From an uncultured Ruminococcus sp. (GTDB lineage: Bacteria > Bacillota > Clostridia > Oscillospirales > CAG-272): DNA of 5,517 bases. The DNA lies in assembly GCA_902803255.1 (NCBI GenBank), contig CADCPG010000168.1, positions 1 through 5,517 on the forward strand, given 5' to 3'. Numbering within the stretch: the stretch's first letter is position 1; each line of letters begins with the position of its first letter. The position numbers and the translations under genes are program-made. The notes under the pieces were generated by a model. The model saw only the letters and a program-made list of their open reading frames with translations, did no database searches and was not told where the DNA came from. Below, piece by piece: positions 1 to 5,517 of the stretch.

Positions 1-774
1 GAAAAGGACAAACTCGTCCTCGGCGTCCGCGACTTCTCGCTGCCCCACGTGCCGAAGCGGAGCCGGATGGGCAACCGGATCACCTCGGGAGTCTTCCGCG
101 TCGCGTGCGGACTCCGGATCTCCGACACGCAGACCGGTCTGCGCGCGATCCCGTCGGCGATGCTCCCCGACATGTGCAGGGTGGACGGCAGCCGGTACGA
201 ATACGAGACCAATATGCTTCTCGCGATGTCGAAGCTCGGCATCACGCACTGCGAACAGGTCATCGAGACGGTCTACATCGAGGAGAACCAGACCTCGCAC
301 TTCAGGCCGTTTCGCGATTCGGTGAGGATATACTCGCTGATACTCAAATTCTGCGCGAGCTCGATAATCTCTGCCCTCGTTGACATACTGGCCTTCTATC
401 TGCTGCAGAAATTCCTGGGACCGCTCCTGCCCGACATATCCGGCGCCTTCCGCACCGACGTCATCGTCTGCACCGTGATCGCGAGGATCATCTCGGCGGC
501 GGTCAACTTCACGCTGAACCGCAAGGCCGTCTTCCGCTCGGATGAGTCGCTCGGCAGGTCGCTCGCAAAGTACGTCGCGCTGGCGATCCCCGTCATGCTG
601 ATCTCGGGCGGAACGGTATCGCTCTTCAGGAAGCTGCTCGGGGCGTCGTATCCGTCGGTCGTCACACTGATCAAGATAGTTGTCGACGCCGTCCTTTATG
701 TGATCAATTTCAGGATCCAGCACCTCTGGGTCTTCGTGAAGAAGAAAAAAGGCGGTGCGGACGTTGCCCGCTGA
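1..774 (+). CDS. GT2-GtrA fusion glycosyltransferase, copy 1 (5' partial)
   Basis: The frame is open from base 1, so the start and most of the catalytic domain lie off the left edge; 257 residues are visible, and the GTG at 49 is internal. Visible residues 1-90 are the end of a family-2 (DPM1/GtrB-like) glycosyltransferase: GVRDF, then VPKRSRMGNRITS, SDTQTGLRAIP (from about residue 41) and RYEYETNML (from about 65). From about residue 109 follows a GtrA domain with four hydrophobic helices, the motif NFTLNRKAVF (169-178) and a C-terminal INFRIQHLWVF. In related proteins the GT2 half transfers a sugar from a nucleotide sugar to polyprenyl phosphate on the inner membrane face, and GtrA is thought to help flip the product outward, often for a GT-C enzyme that decorates the cell envelope. 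No GT-C gene is visible here. Sugar and final acceptor cannot be told. The next gene is a paralog that overlaps its 3' end. Family call is firm; exact role is inferred. Confidence 0.9.
   Translation, partial: EKDKLVLGVRDFSLPHVPKRSRMGNRITSGVFRVACGLRISDTQTGLRAIPSAMLPDMCRVDGSRYEYETNMLLAMSKLGITHCEQVIETVYIEENQTSHFRPFRDSVRIYSLILKFCASSIISALVDILAFYLLQKFLGPLLPDISGAFRTDVIVCTVIARIISAAVNFTLNRKAVFRSDESLGRSLAKYVALAIPVMLISGGTVSLFRKLLGASYPSVVTLIKIVVDAVLYVINFRIQHLWVFVKKKKGGADVAR
748..766 (+). promoter_or_regulatory. Overlap and start region of GT2-GtrA copy 2
   Basis: The second GT2-GtrA gene begins inside the last codons of the first. Two in-frame starts are possible: GTG at 755 and TTG at 764. The only purine-rich Shine-Dalgarno-like element is the AAAAGG tract ending at 752. 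It lies 2 bases before the GTG (too close) and 11 bases before the TTG (slightly long). TTG 764 is therefore somewhat better placed, but the site is weak, and translational coupling to the upstream gene is likely. The upstream stop is TGA at 772-774, so the overlap is 20 or 11 bases depending on the start. Confidence 0.45.
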
Positions 775-1918
775 ATTCGAAGGCGTCATAAGCGGCAGAC
801 TGACGGCAGTGATACCCTCGTACCGGCCCGACGGGAAGCTCCCCGAGACGGTCGCCGGCCTTGCTGACGCCGGATTCGACGACATAATGATCGTCGACGA
901 CGGCAGCGGAGCCGGATACGAGGAGATCTTCGCCGCTTGCGAAGCCTGTCCGGCGGTCACACTGCTGCGTCACGGCGAAAACCTCGGGAAGGGAGCCGCG
1001 ACGAAGACGGCGTTTGCGTATTTCCTTGAGCACAGGGCCGGCAGAGATGGCGTCGTGACGCTCGACGGCACCGGCAGGCATCTGCCTGATGACGCCGCCG
1101 CGTGCGGCGCGAGGATGCTCTCGGAGGGCGGAAAGGTCGTGATCGGCATCCGCGATTTCGCGGCGAAGGGCGCGGGAGTGCCATTCGGGATACGGATCGC
1201 GAGATTCATCACATCTCTCATGGTGAAGCTGTCGTGCGGCTGTTACGTTTCCGACACCCAGTCTGGCCTGCGCGCCATACCGGCCGCGGCGCTGCCGCTG
1301 CTTGCGGCGGCGGAGGGTGAGCGCTACGAATACGGTACGAACATGCTGATGGCGGCGGCCGCGGCCGGGATCGGTATCGCCGGTCAGAAGATCACAGCGG
1401 TATACCGCGGCACGGGAAAACCGCATTTCCGGCCGATACCCGACACATTCAGGATTTACGCTCAGATCCTGAAGTTCAGCGCAAGCTCCTTTATCTCATA
1501 CAGCTTCGACCTGCTTGCCTTTTACCTCTTGCAGAAATTTCTTGCTCCTCATATCGGAGGGGCCTCTCTGCGGCTCGACGTCGTCATATGCACCGTCATC
1601 GCGAGAGTGCTGTCGTGCACTCTGAATTTCACGCTCAACCGCAACGCCGTCTTCCGCTCGAAGGACAGGCTGGCGAAGACGGTGTTTAAATACATCGCCG
1701 TCGCGGTGCCGATAATGCTGACCTCGGGCGGGCTCGTCACGCTGCTGCGGCGTCTGTTCGGAGCAAGCTACCCGAGCGTCGTCACGGCGATAAAGCTTCT
1801 CGTCGACACCTGCCTGTATTTCGCCAACTACCGCATGCAGCGCAGATGGGTGTTTGCCGGAAAAAAACAAACGATCACCGATAACAATAAAGGAAAGGCT
1901 CCCGGAGAGGGGCTGTGA
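755..1918 (+). CDS. GT2-GtrA fusion glycosyltransferase, copy 2 (divergent catalytic motifs)
   Basis: This is a 387-residue full-length protein (384 if it starts at TTG 764). Residues about 16-220 form a family-2 glycosyltransferase domain: VIPSYRPDGKL (19-29), IVDDGS (46-51), ENLGKGAA (75-82), VTLDGTGRHLPDD (101-113), GIRDF (131-135), SDTQSGLRAIP (166-176) and RYEYGTNML (190-198). Residues about 233-370 form a GtrA domain with four predicted helices (about 240-262, 276-293, 312-333, 341-360), NFTLNRNAVF (291-300) and NYRMQRRWVF (358-367). Roughly half the residues match copy 1 by eye. The expected role is loading a sugar onto polyprenyl phosphate and moving it across the membrane. However, the DXD metal motif, usually like DADGQH in the family, reads D104-G-T106-G-R108-H109, so the second Asp and the Gln are replaced. 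The VP-x-RS-x-x-GN segment seen in copy 1 is also lost. Transferase activity is therefore doubtful, while the GtrA half looks normal. It overlaps copy 1, and the PAP2 gene starts 15 bases downstream. Confidence 0.92.
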   Translation: MRTLPAEFEGVISGRLTAVIPSYRPDGKLPETVAGLADAGFDDIMIVDDGSGAGYEEIFAACEACPAVTLLRHGENLGKGAATKTAFAYFLEHRAGRDGVVTLDGTGRHLPDDAAACGARMLSEGGKVVIGIRDFAAKGAGVPFGIRIARFITSLMVKLSCGCYVSDTQSGLRAIPAAALPLLAAAEGERYEYGTNMLMAAAAAGIGIAGQKITAVYRGTGKPHFRPIPDTFRIYAQILKFSASSFISYSFDLLAFYLLQKFLAPHIGGASLRLDVVICTVIARVLSCTLNFTLNRNAVFRSKDRLAKTVFKYIAVAVPIMLTSGGLVTLLRRLFGASYPSVVTAIKLLVDTCLYFANYRMQRRWVFAGKKQTITDNNKGKAPGEGL

Positions 1919-1921
1919 CTT

Positions 1922-1936
1922 AAGGAGACTGTATTG
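1922..1936 (+). promoter_or_regulatory. Ribosome binding site fixing the TTG start of the PAP2 gene
   Basis: AAGGAG at 1922-1927 is a near-perfect Shine-Dalgarno sequence. It sits 6 bases before TTG 1934-1936, which is the best-spaced start in the PAP2 frame and gives a protein of normal length. The rare start codon is compensated by the strong site. Confidence 0.85.
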
Positions 1937-2560
1937 GAAGCGATCTACGAATTCGACTATTCCGTCCTGAATTTTATCCAGGAACACCTGACCGGCCCCG
2001 TCCCTGACTTTTTCTTCAGCCTGTGGACACATCTCGGCGACGGCGGGATCTTCTGCATCGCGGCGACGGTGCTGCTGCTCTGCTTTCGAAAGACCCGCAG
2101 GACCGGCTTTACGATGGCTGTCGCGATCCTGCTCGGGACGCTGCTCTGCAACGTCATAATCAAGCCTGCGGTCGCGCGAGTCCGTCCCTATTACAACACC
2201 GATTACGATCCGCTCAGGACCGCCGGGCAGATCGGCGAGCTGATAAAGCTGCCGGCCGACTGGTCGTTTCCGTCGGGACACACGGCGGTGACTGTCGAAA
2301 CGGCCGCCGCGGTATTCTCAAGGCACAGAAAGTCGGGCATCGCGGCACTGGCAGCGGCTGCGCTCGTCGCTTTTTCGAGGCTGTATCTGTATGTTCACTA
2401 CTTCACCGACGTCCTCTGCGGAGCGATCATCGGTGCGGGCTGCGCCGTCGCGGCGTATTTCATCGTCGAAGCGGCATACAGGGCGGTCGCGCGCCGCATC
2501 AGGGAAAAGAGAGCTCCCGCAGAGTCACGCGAAGGCGGAGACGGCGGAAGCGGGAACTGA
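1934..2560 (+). CDS. PAP2-family membrane phosphatase (lipid phosphate / undecaprenyl-diphosphate phosphatase type)
   Basis: This is a 208-residue integral membrane protein with five or six hydrophobic segments (for example about 37-52, 58-77, 135-150 and 160-180). All three PAP2 signature motifs are present and complete: KPAVARVRP (K77, R84, P85; the K-x6-RP motif), SFPSGHTA with S114, G115, H116, and SRLYLYVHYFTD with S148, R149, H155, D159 (SR-x5-H-x3-D). The two His and one Asp are the known catalytic residues of this acid-phosphatase-like superfamily, so activity is expected. Family members remove phosphate from lipids such as undecaprenyl diphosphate, phosphatidate or phosphatidylglycerol phosphate. 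Lying 15 bases after two polyprenyl-phosphate glycosyltransferase genes, it plausibly regenerates or recycles the lipid carrier (BcrC-like), but the substrate cannot be read from sequence. The C-terminal tail is basic and then Gly-rich (about 184-208) and probably cytoplasmic. The TTG start has a strong RBS. Confidence 0.95.
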   Translation: MEAIYEFDYSVLNFIQEHLTGPVPDFFFSLWTHLGDGGIFCIAATVLLLCFRKTRRTGFTMAVAILLGTLLCNVIIKPAVARVRPYYNTDYDPLRTAGQIGELIKLPADWSFPSGHTAVTVETAAAVFSRHRKSGIAALAAAALVAFSRLYLYVHYFTDVLCGAIIGAGCAVAAYFIVEAAYRAVARRIREKRAPAESREGGDGGSGN

Positions 2561-2587
2561 CAGTCTGTTGCGGGGGATGTGTGATTT

Positions 2588-3040
2588 ATGGTATTTGTGA
2601 TACAGCGCGTGACGTCGGCATCAGTTATGGTCGACGGTAAGACGGTCGGCGGGATAGAGCGTGGACTTGCCGTGCTCTGCGGCATATTCGACGGAGACAC
2701 CGAACAGACCGCCGCGAAGATGGTGAAAAAACTGTGCGCCCTGCGCATATTCGAGGATGAGAACGGCAAGACGAATCTGTCCGCGGCAGACGTCGGAGGC
2801 AGGCTCCTCATGATCTCGCAGTTCACGCTCTGCGCCGACTGCACGCACGGCAACCGGCCGGCGTTCGTCGCGGCGGCGAGGCCTGAAAAGGCGGAGCCGC
2901 TCTACCGGTATATTCTCCTCGAGGCGGAAAAGTATCTGCCGGGTGTGGAGCACGGGATCTTCGGCGCCGACATGAAGGTGGAGATACACAACGACGGCCC
3001 CTTCACCGTCATACTCGATTCAAAGGAACTGGGATACTGA
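2588..3040 (+). CDS. dtd: D-aminoacyl-tRNA deacylase
   Basis: A 150-residue cytoplasmic protein, the usual length for Dtd. The enzyme hydrolyses D-amino acids (and glycine mischarged on tRNA-Ala) from tRNA, acting as a homodimer in translation quality control. Family hallmarks are all visible: the N-terminal VIQRVTSASVMVDG, LRIFEDENGKTNLS (52-65), the SQFTL block (77-81) followed by HGNRPAF (87-93), and GIFGADMKVEIHNDGPFT (123-140), which carries the Gly-cisPro pair (G137-P138) that gives chiral selection. Small differences from common versions are HG for the usual KG/RG, RPAF for RPSF, and GPFT for GPVT. ATG 2588 is chosen because it places VIQRV at the very N-terminus; GGGGGA at 2572-2577, 10 bases upstream, is a moderate RBS. 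It lies 27 bases after the PAP2 gene and is probably the last gene of the operon. No functional link to the lipid genes is apparent. Confidence 0.97.
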   Translation: MVFVIQRVTSASVMVDGKTVGGIERGLAVLCGIFDGDTEQTAAKMVKKLCALRIFEDENGKTNLSAADVGGRLLMISQFTLCADCTHGNRPAFVAAARPEKAEPLYRYILLEAEKYLPGVEHGIFGADMKVEIHNDGPFTVILDSKELGY

Positions 3041-3068
3041 AGCTGCCGGCCGGGCCGGCGGCGGACAT

Positions 3069-3111
3069 GAAAAGATCCGCAGTGCGCGGGGGGCGCACTG
3101 CGGATCTTTTT
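3069..3111. terminator. Bidirectional intrinsic terminator between convergent operons
   Basis: Bases 3074-3087 and 3093-3106 form a perfect 14-bp, GC-rich inverted repeat around a five-G loop (3088-3092). The stem extends by four A-T pairs (3070-3073 with 3107-3110) and a G-T pair. On the forward strand the stem ends in TTTTT, as expected for rho-independent termination of the dtd operon. On the reverse strand the A run reads as a shorter TTTT, so the same hairpin can stop the mscS transcript. It lies 29 bases after dtd and 12 bases after the mscS stop codon. Confidence 0.92.
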
Positions 3112-3123
3112 GCTGCCGACTTG

Positions 3124-4080
3124 TTATTTGTCCTTTTCCTTCTCTTTGCCCTGCCATACGACGACCTGCGGGAAGGGGATCTCGATCCCGGCCTCGTCGA
3201 GCGCGAGCTTGAGTTCGCGGTTGAGAGCTCTCCTCGCGCCGTATATGTTCGTCTCCTTGACTTTGGCAAGGATCTTGAGGTCGACCGACGAGTCGCTCAG
3301 CTCGTCGACGCCGGCGTATGTGGGGATCTCCTGGAAGAGGTTCGGGTATTTCTCCGGCATCGTCTGTAAGAGCGCCCTCACCGCCTCCTCCGCCTTGATG
3401 AGGTCGGCGCCGTAGGCTATGCTCACGACAGACACCGCTACAGACGTCACCTCCGAGAGGTTGGTCAGGGTGCGGATGTCGGAGTTGTTGATGACCTTTA
3501 TGTTGCCTCCGGTATCGACGATCTGCGTCGTGCGGATGCCTATCTCGCGGACGGTCCCGCGGAAGCCGTCGTAAACGATGATGTCGCCCACCTCGAAGAT
3601 CCCCTCAAATACGATGAAGAGACCCGAGAGGATGTCCTCGATCAGCGGCTGTGCGCCCAGTCCGACGATCAGCGACAGTATACCGATGCCGGCGAGAAGT
3701 GTCGCGGTATCGACGCCGAAGAGCTGGAGCGCGAGAAAGATGAATACGATCGCCGCGCTGTACTTCACGAAGCTGACGAGCAGATTCACCATGGCCTTGC
3801 CGCGGTCGAGCCATGTGGCGATCCAGCGCAGCGAAAGCCGGAGGAGGAAGCTGACCGTGAAGATGAAGAAGGCGAGACTGAGGAGCCTGATCCATTTTAT
3901 CGGGTCCCCCGCGCCCGAAAAGATGTTGATGCTGCGCAGCACGGGCGATTCCTTGTTGTAGAAGACCACACTGCAGATGAACAGCAGGGTGTAGGCGACG
4001 GCGAGCACTCCGCCTATCAGTCTGCCGGCTAGCGAAGCGGCCTTTTTGGACTTCTCTGATTTTTCTTTGAATTGTCTCAT
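3124..4080 (-). CDS. MscS-family small-conductance mechanosensitive channel
   Basis: A 318-residue membrane protein of the compact MscS type, which opens under membrane tension to release solutes during osmotic downshock. A charged N-terminus (residues 1-13) precedes three hydrophobic segments: about 18-40, 63-85 and the TM2/TM3 region 100-160. The pore helix reads GVDTATLLAGIGILSLIVGLGAQPLIEDILSG (122-153 in two parts: GVDTATLLAGIGILS and LIVGLGAQPLIEDILSG). Aligned by eye to E. coli MscS, L137 and L141 match the gate residues L105 and L109, and Q144 matches Q112, while P145 falls at the hinge Gly113. The beta domain follows (FEVGDIIVYDGFRGTVREIGIR, seen in pieces from 162; VINNSD 197-201), then an alpha/beta C-terminal domain ending IPFPQVVVWQGKEKEKDK. 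ATG 4080 has a good RBS, AAGGTG (complement of 4088-4093), 7 bases upstream. It sits 78 bases downstream of the exported-protein gene on the same strand; whether they share a promoter is unclear. Confidence 0.95.
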   Translation of the reverse strand: MRQFKEKSEKSKKAASLAGRLIGGVLAVAYTLLFICSVVFYNKESPVLRSINIFSGAGDPIKWIRLLSLAFFIFTVSFLLRLSLRWIATWLDRGKAMVNLLVSFVKYSAAIVFIFLALQLFGVDTATLLAGIGILSLIVGLGAQPLIEDILSGLFIVFEGIFEVGDIIVYDGFRGTVREIGIRTTQIVDTGGNIKVINNSDIRTLTNLSEVTSVAVSVVSIAYGADLIKAEEAVRALLQTMPEKYPNLFQEIPTYAGVDELSDSSVDLKILAKVKETNIYGARRALNRELKLALDEAGIEIPFPQVVVWQGKEKEKDK

Positions 4081-4158
4081 ATCTTTTCACCTTCCGGGGG
4101 ATCGAATTCTTTCTTTGAGATTCTGATCAGGTGCCGTAACATGCGATCATATACCGCG
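4081..4158 (-). other. Intergenic gap before mscS
   Basis: This 78-base spacer is comparatively AT-rich for the window. It holds the mscS RBS, an 8-base palindrome CTGATCAG (4123-4130) and a TATGAT hexamer on the minus strand (complement of 4146-4151) that resembles a -10 box. I find no convincing -35 partner and no terminator hairpin for the upstream gene, so read-through from it into mscS remains possible. Confidence 0.35.
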
Positions 4159-5517
4159 TCAGCCGATCCTGTATTCGCCGAACTGCATCATTACAGTGTC
4201 GGTGTAGGCGGGATCGTAAGGGGAGGGGCGTTCGGCTTCTATCCACAGTTCGAAATATGTCGCGGCCGCCAGTGAAAGATCCGCGGGATCGAATGTCAGC
4301 GTGCTGCCGGACAGTGTGACACCGGTGCCTCCGTCCGCGCCGACTTCGAATTCGGCCACCGTGGCGTAGTTGTTGTTCTCGTTTATGAATACGAATTTCA
4401 GCACGTCGGTCCCTGTGAGCTCGGGCAGGCTCCCCGAGGTGACGGTCACCCTGACGGCATTCGCGGCGGTGGCGCCGGGGCTCGTCAGTATGTGTTCTGC
4501 CGACAGCGTGAAGCGTTCGAATCCGGGGACATCAGCCTCGAATTCGCAAAGGATGCTGTTCAGATCGGCCTCCGGGTATCCGTTTTCGTTCTTCTCCGCC
4601 TTGAAAATGCGTATTTTTCTCTGACCTCCGTATATCGGGGACTCCGGCGGATATGTGAAGGTCTTTGCGAAATACATGGACTGTGAGGCGTCGTATTCCA
4701 CAGCGGACTGACAGTCGTATTCCGACGAATCGTTCCAGATACCGGGTACGCCGACTGAGCAGGCGGGGTATTTCGCGAACCAGCTGTCGTCGAGCGTCCA
4801 GATGAGCTCGAATCTGTCGTTGAATTCGAATGTGACGGGGTCGGAAGTCTTTGCCGTATTGCTGAAGACGGTCGCTCCGGTGACGCTGTCGGTGAGCTTC
4901 ACGGTGTGTGAGGTCGCCGGCTGCAGACCCTCCATTGCAAGCGTGTTATCCGAGGATCCCGGCGGGAGCAGTTCGGCGAGAGTCGATCCTGTCGTCTTCC
5001 GGCCGTCAATGTCGAGTGTCAGCGAATGGCCGGCAGGATTCGACAGTGAGAGCGTCTGGCGGATGCTGAAGCAGTCCGCCGAAGAGAGAGTTACCGATCC
5101 GGTGGCCGAGGGGCCGGCGGGAGTCGTATACGTCTTTGTAAAGACGACGGTACCGGTATCGGAGTCCGTCACCGTGACGGTATATGAAGTGCTCTCGGTG
5201 AGGCCGGTCAGCGTGACCGATGTGTCTCCGTTCCCCAGTGTGACCGGCGAGACGGTCGCGGCGGGAGATACCGAGATATCGAGGATGTGCCCGCCGGGGT
5301 TGTCCGCCGAAAGGAATATGCCGATGATATTATAGAGCAGCCTCGGATCCGAAGATTCGGTCACCGTCGCGGGGACGGGCGCCGCGGTCGTCTCGGGAGG
5401 AGGCTCCGTGGTATCTTCGGGAACGGCCGTGGAATCCTCCGGAGTTTCCGTGGTATCGTCCGGAACAGACGCGGTATCTTCCGGATTTTCCGTGCTGTCG
5501 GCGGGAACGCCGGTGAC
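4159..5517 (-). CDS. Probable exported repeat protein with Fn3-like domains (5' partial)
   Basis: The frame is open to the right edge, so the true start and any signal peptide lie outside; 452 residues are visible. The GTG at 5364 is internal, because the reading frame continues upstream without a stop and with the same composition. In order it has a Thr/Pro/Glu/Asp-rich linker built of 7-residue repeats (5365-5514), two Fn3-like beta repeats (about 5328-5119 and 5070-4846), and an unrecognised C-terminal region of about 225 residues ending QFGEYRIG. That region is rich in aromatic and acidic residues (for example ELIWTLDDSWF and VPGIWNDSSEYDC), with later beta-like stretches VRVTVTSG, LKFVFINENNN and YFELWIEA. 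Overall the protein is acidic, rich in Thr/Ser, with four Cys in the visible part. Composition and the linker suggest a cell-surface or secreted protein with the linker spanning wall or separating domains. There is no LPxTG motif or C-terminal membrane helix, so any anchor must be N-terminal. I do not recognise a specific function. mscS follows 78 bases downstream. Confidence 0.82.
   Translation of the reverse strand, partial: VTGVPADSTENPEDTASVPDDTTETPEDSTAVPEDTTEPPPETTAAPVPATVTESSDPRLLYNIIGIFLSADNPGGHILDISVSPAATVSPVTLGNGDTSVTLTGLTESTSYTVTVTDSDTGTVVFTKTYTTPAGPSATGSVTLSSADCFSIRQTLSLSNPAGHSLTLDIDGRKTTGSTLAELLPPGSSDNTLAMEGLQPATSHTVKLTDSVTGATVFSNTAKTSDPVTFEFNDRFELIWTLDDSWFAKYPACSVGVPGIWNDSSEYDCQSAVEYDASQSMYFAKTFTYPPESPIYGGQRKIRIFKAEKNENGYPEADLNSILCEFEADVPGFERFTLSAEHILTSPGATAANAVRVTVTSGSLPELTGTDVLKFVFINENNNYATVAEFEVGADGGTGVTLSGSTLTFDPADLSLAAATYFELWIEAERPSPYDPAYTDTVMMQFGEYRIG
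4846..5328 (-). repeat. Two tandem Fn3-like protein repeats
   Basis: Two segments of about 70-75 residues share the same layout within the exported protein. Both have an early LS-x-x-NP-x-GH (ADNPGGH and SNPAGH) followed by LDI, then a G-L-x-x-x-TS turn (LTGLTESTSYTV and MEGLQPATSHTV), and both close with a near-identical strand pair (TVTDSDTGTVVF and KLTDSVTGATVF). The pattern of alternating hydrophobics with the GLxxxTxYxVxV signature is typical of fibronectin type III or related beta-sandwich modules. The copies are diverged, so the duplication is old. The fold call is by eye only. Confidence 0.65.
5365..5514 (-). repeat. 21-bp (7-residue) Thr/Pro/acidic tandem repeats
   Basis: Read on the minus strand, seven consecutive heptads are visible: TGVPADS, TENPEDT, ASVPDDT, TETPEDS, TAVPEDT, TEPPPET, TAAPVPA. 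The consensus is roughly T-x-x-P-E-D-T. There is also a 14-residue (42-bp) higher-order period, seen in DNA as GGAAC recurring at 5420, 5462 and 5504, with VP-type and E-x-P-type heptads alternating. The array probably continues beyond the right edge. Such Pro/Thr/acidic stretches are typical extended linkers of surface proteins and are often O-glycosylated or length-variable; both are inference here. Confidence 0.85.

Noticed and set aside
526..540. 15-base identity with 1646-1660 as a possible recombination or attachment repeat
   Set aside because: It encodes the conserved AVFRS part of the GtrA motif in both paralogs and is explained by shared ancestry.
710..1426. Long minus-strand open frame opposite the two glycosyltransferase genes
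   Set aside because: Arg/Gly/Ala-rich translation with no motif; it overlaps well-supported GT2-GtrA coding on the plus strand and is a GC-rich shadow frame.
1496..2281. 261-residue minus-strand open frame across copy 2 and the PAP2 gene
   Set aside because: It crosses the boundary between two clearly recognised genes, has low-complexity Arg/Gln/Asp composition and no recognisable domain.
4146..4151. TATGAT as -10 box of an mscS promoter
   Set aside because: No plausible -35 hexamer is found 16-18 bases upstream, so the match may be chance.
4802..5335. Plus-strand open frame of 177 residues, Val/Ser-rich
   Set aside because: It is the reverse image of the Fn3-like repeat coding; the minus-strand frame has clear internal repeats and runs much longer.
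5362..5364. GTG as start of the exported protein
   Set aside because: The frame stays open for 51 more codons to the edge with regular heptad repeats, and no Shine-Dalgarno precedes this GTG.

Overview
The window is GC-rich (about 60% by eye) bacterial DNA, densely coded, with two convergent gene blocks and no RNA genes, insertion sequences, CRISPR array or phage genes that I can see. GTG/TTG starts, strong AAGGAG-type ribosome binding sites and GT2-GtrA fusion proteins fit a high-GC member of the Firmicutes (Clostridia-like, possibly a gut or metagenome lineage). That placement is inference and is not firm below phylum.

Forward block (1-3040): four tightly spaced genes, probably one transcript. 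The first two are tandem paralogs, each a family-2 glycosyltransferase fused to a four-helix GtrA membrane domain; the first is cut by the left edge. They overlap by a few codons. Next comes a PAP2 membrane phosphatase with a complete active site, then D-aminoacyl-tRNA deacylase (dtd). The first three fit one theme: loading a sugar onto a polyprenyl-phosphate carrier, moving it across the membrane, and dephosphorylating lipid carrier. Dtd is a translation quality-control enzyme and looks like a passenger.

Between the blocks (3041-3123) sits a long perfect hairpin with A and T tracts on its flanks, placed to terminate both blocks.

Reverse block (3124-5517, transcribed right to left): a probably exported protein, whose N-terminus lies beyond the right edge, has a Thr/Pro/Glu/Asp heptad-repeat linker, two Fn3-like repeats and an unrecognised C-terminal region. 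It is followed after 78 bases by a compact MscS-type mechanosensitive channel.

The most notable point is the second GT2-GtrA protein. Its glycosyltransferase half has lost the second Asp of the DXD metal motif and other residues usual in the family, while its GtrA half looks intact. It may be a pseudo-enzyme or a specialised partner of the first copy. I see no clearly new defence or mobile system.
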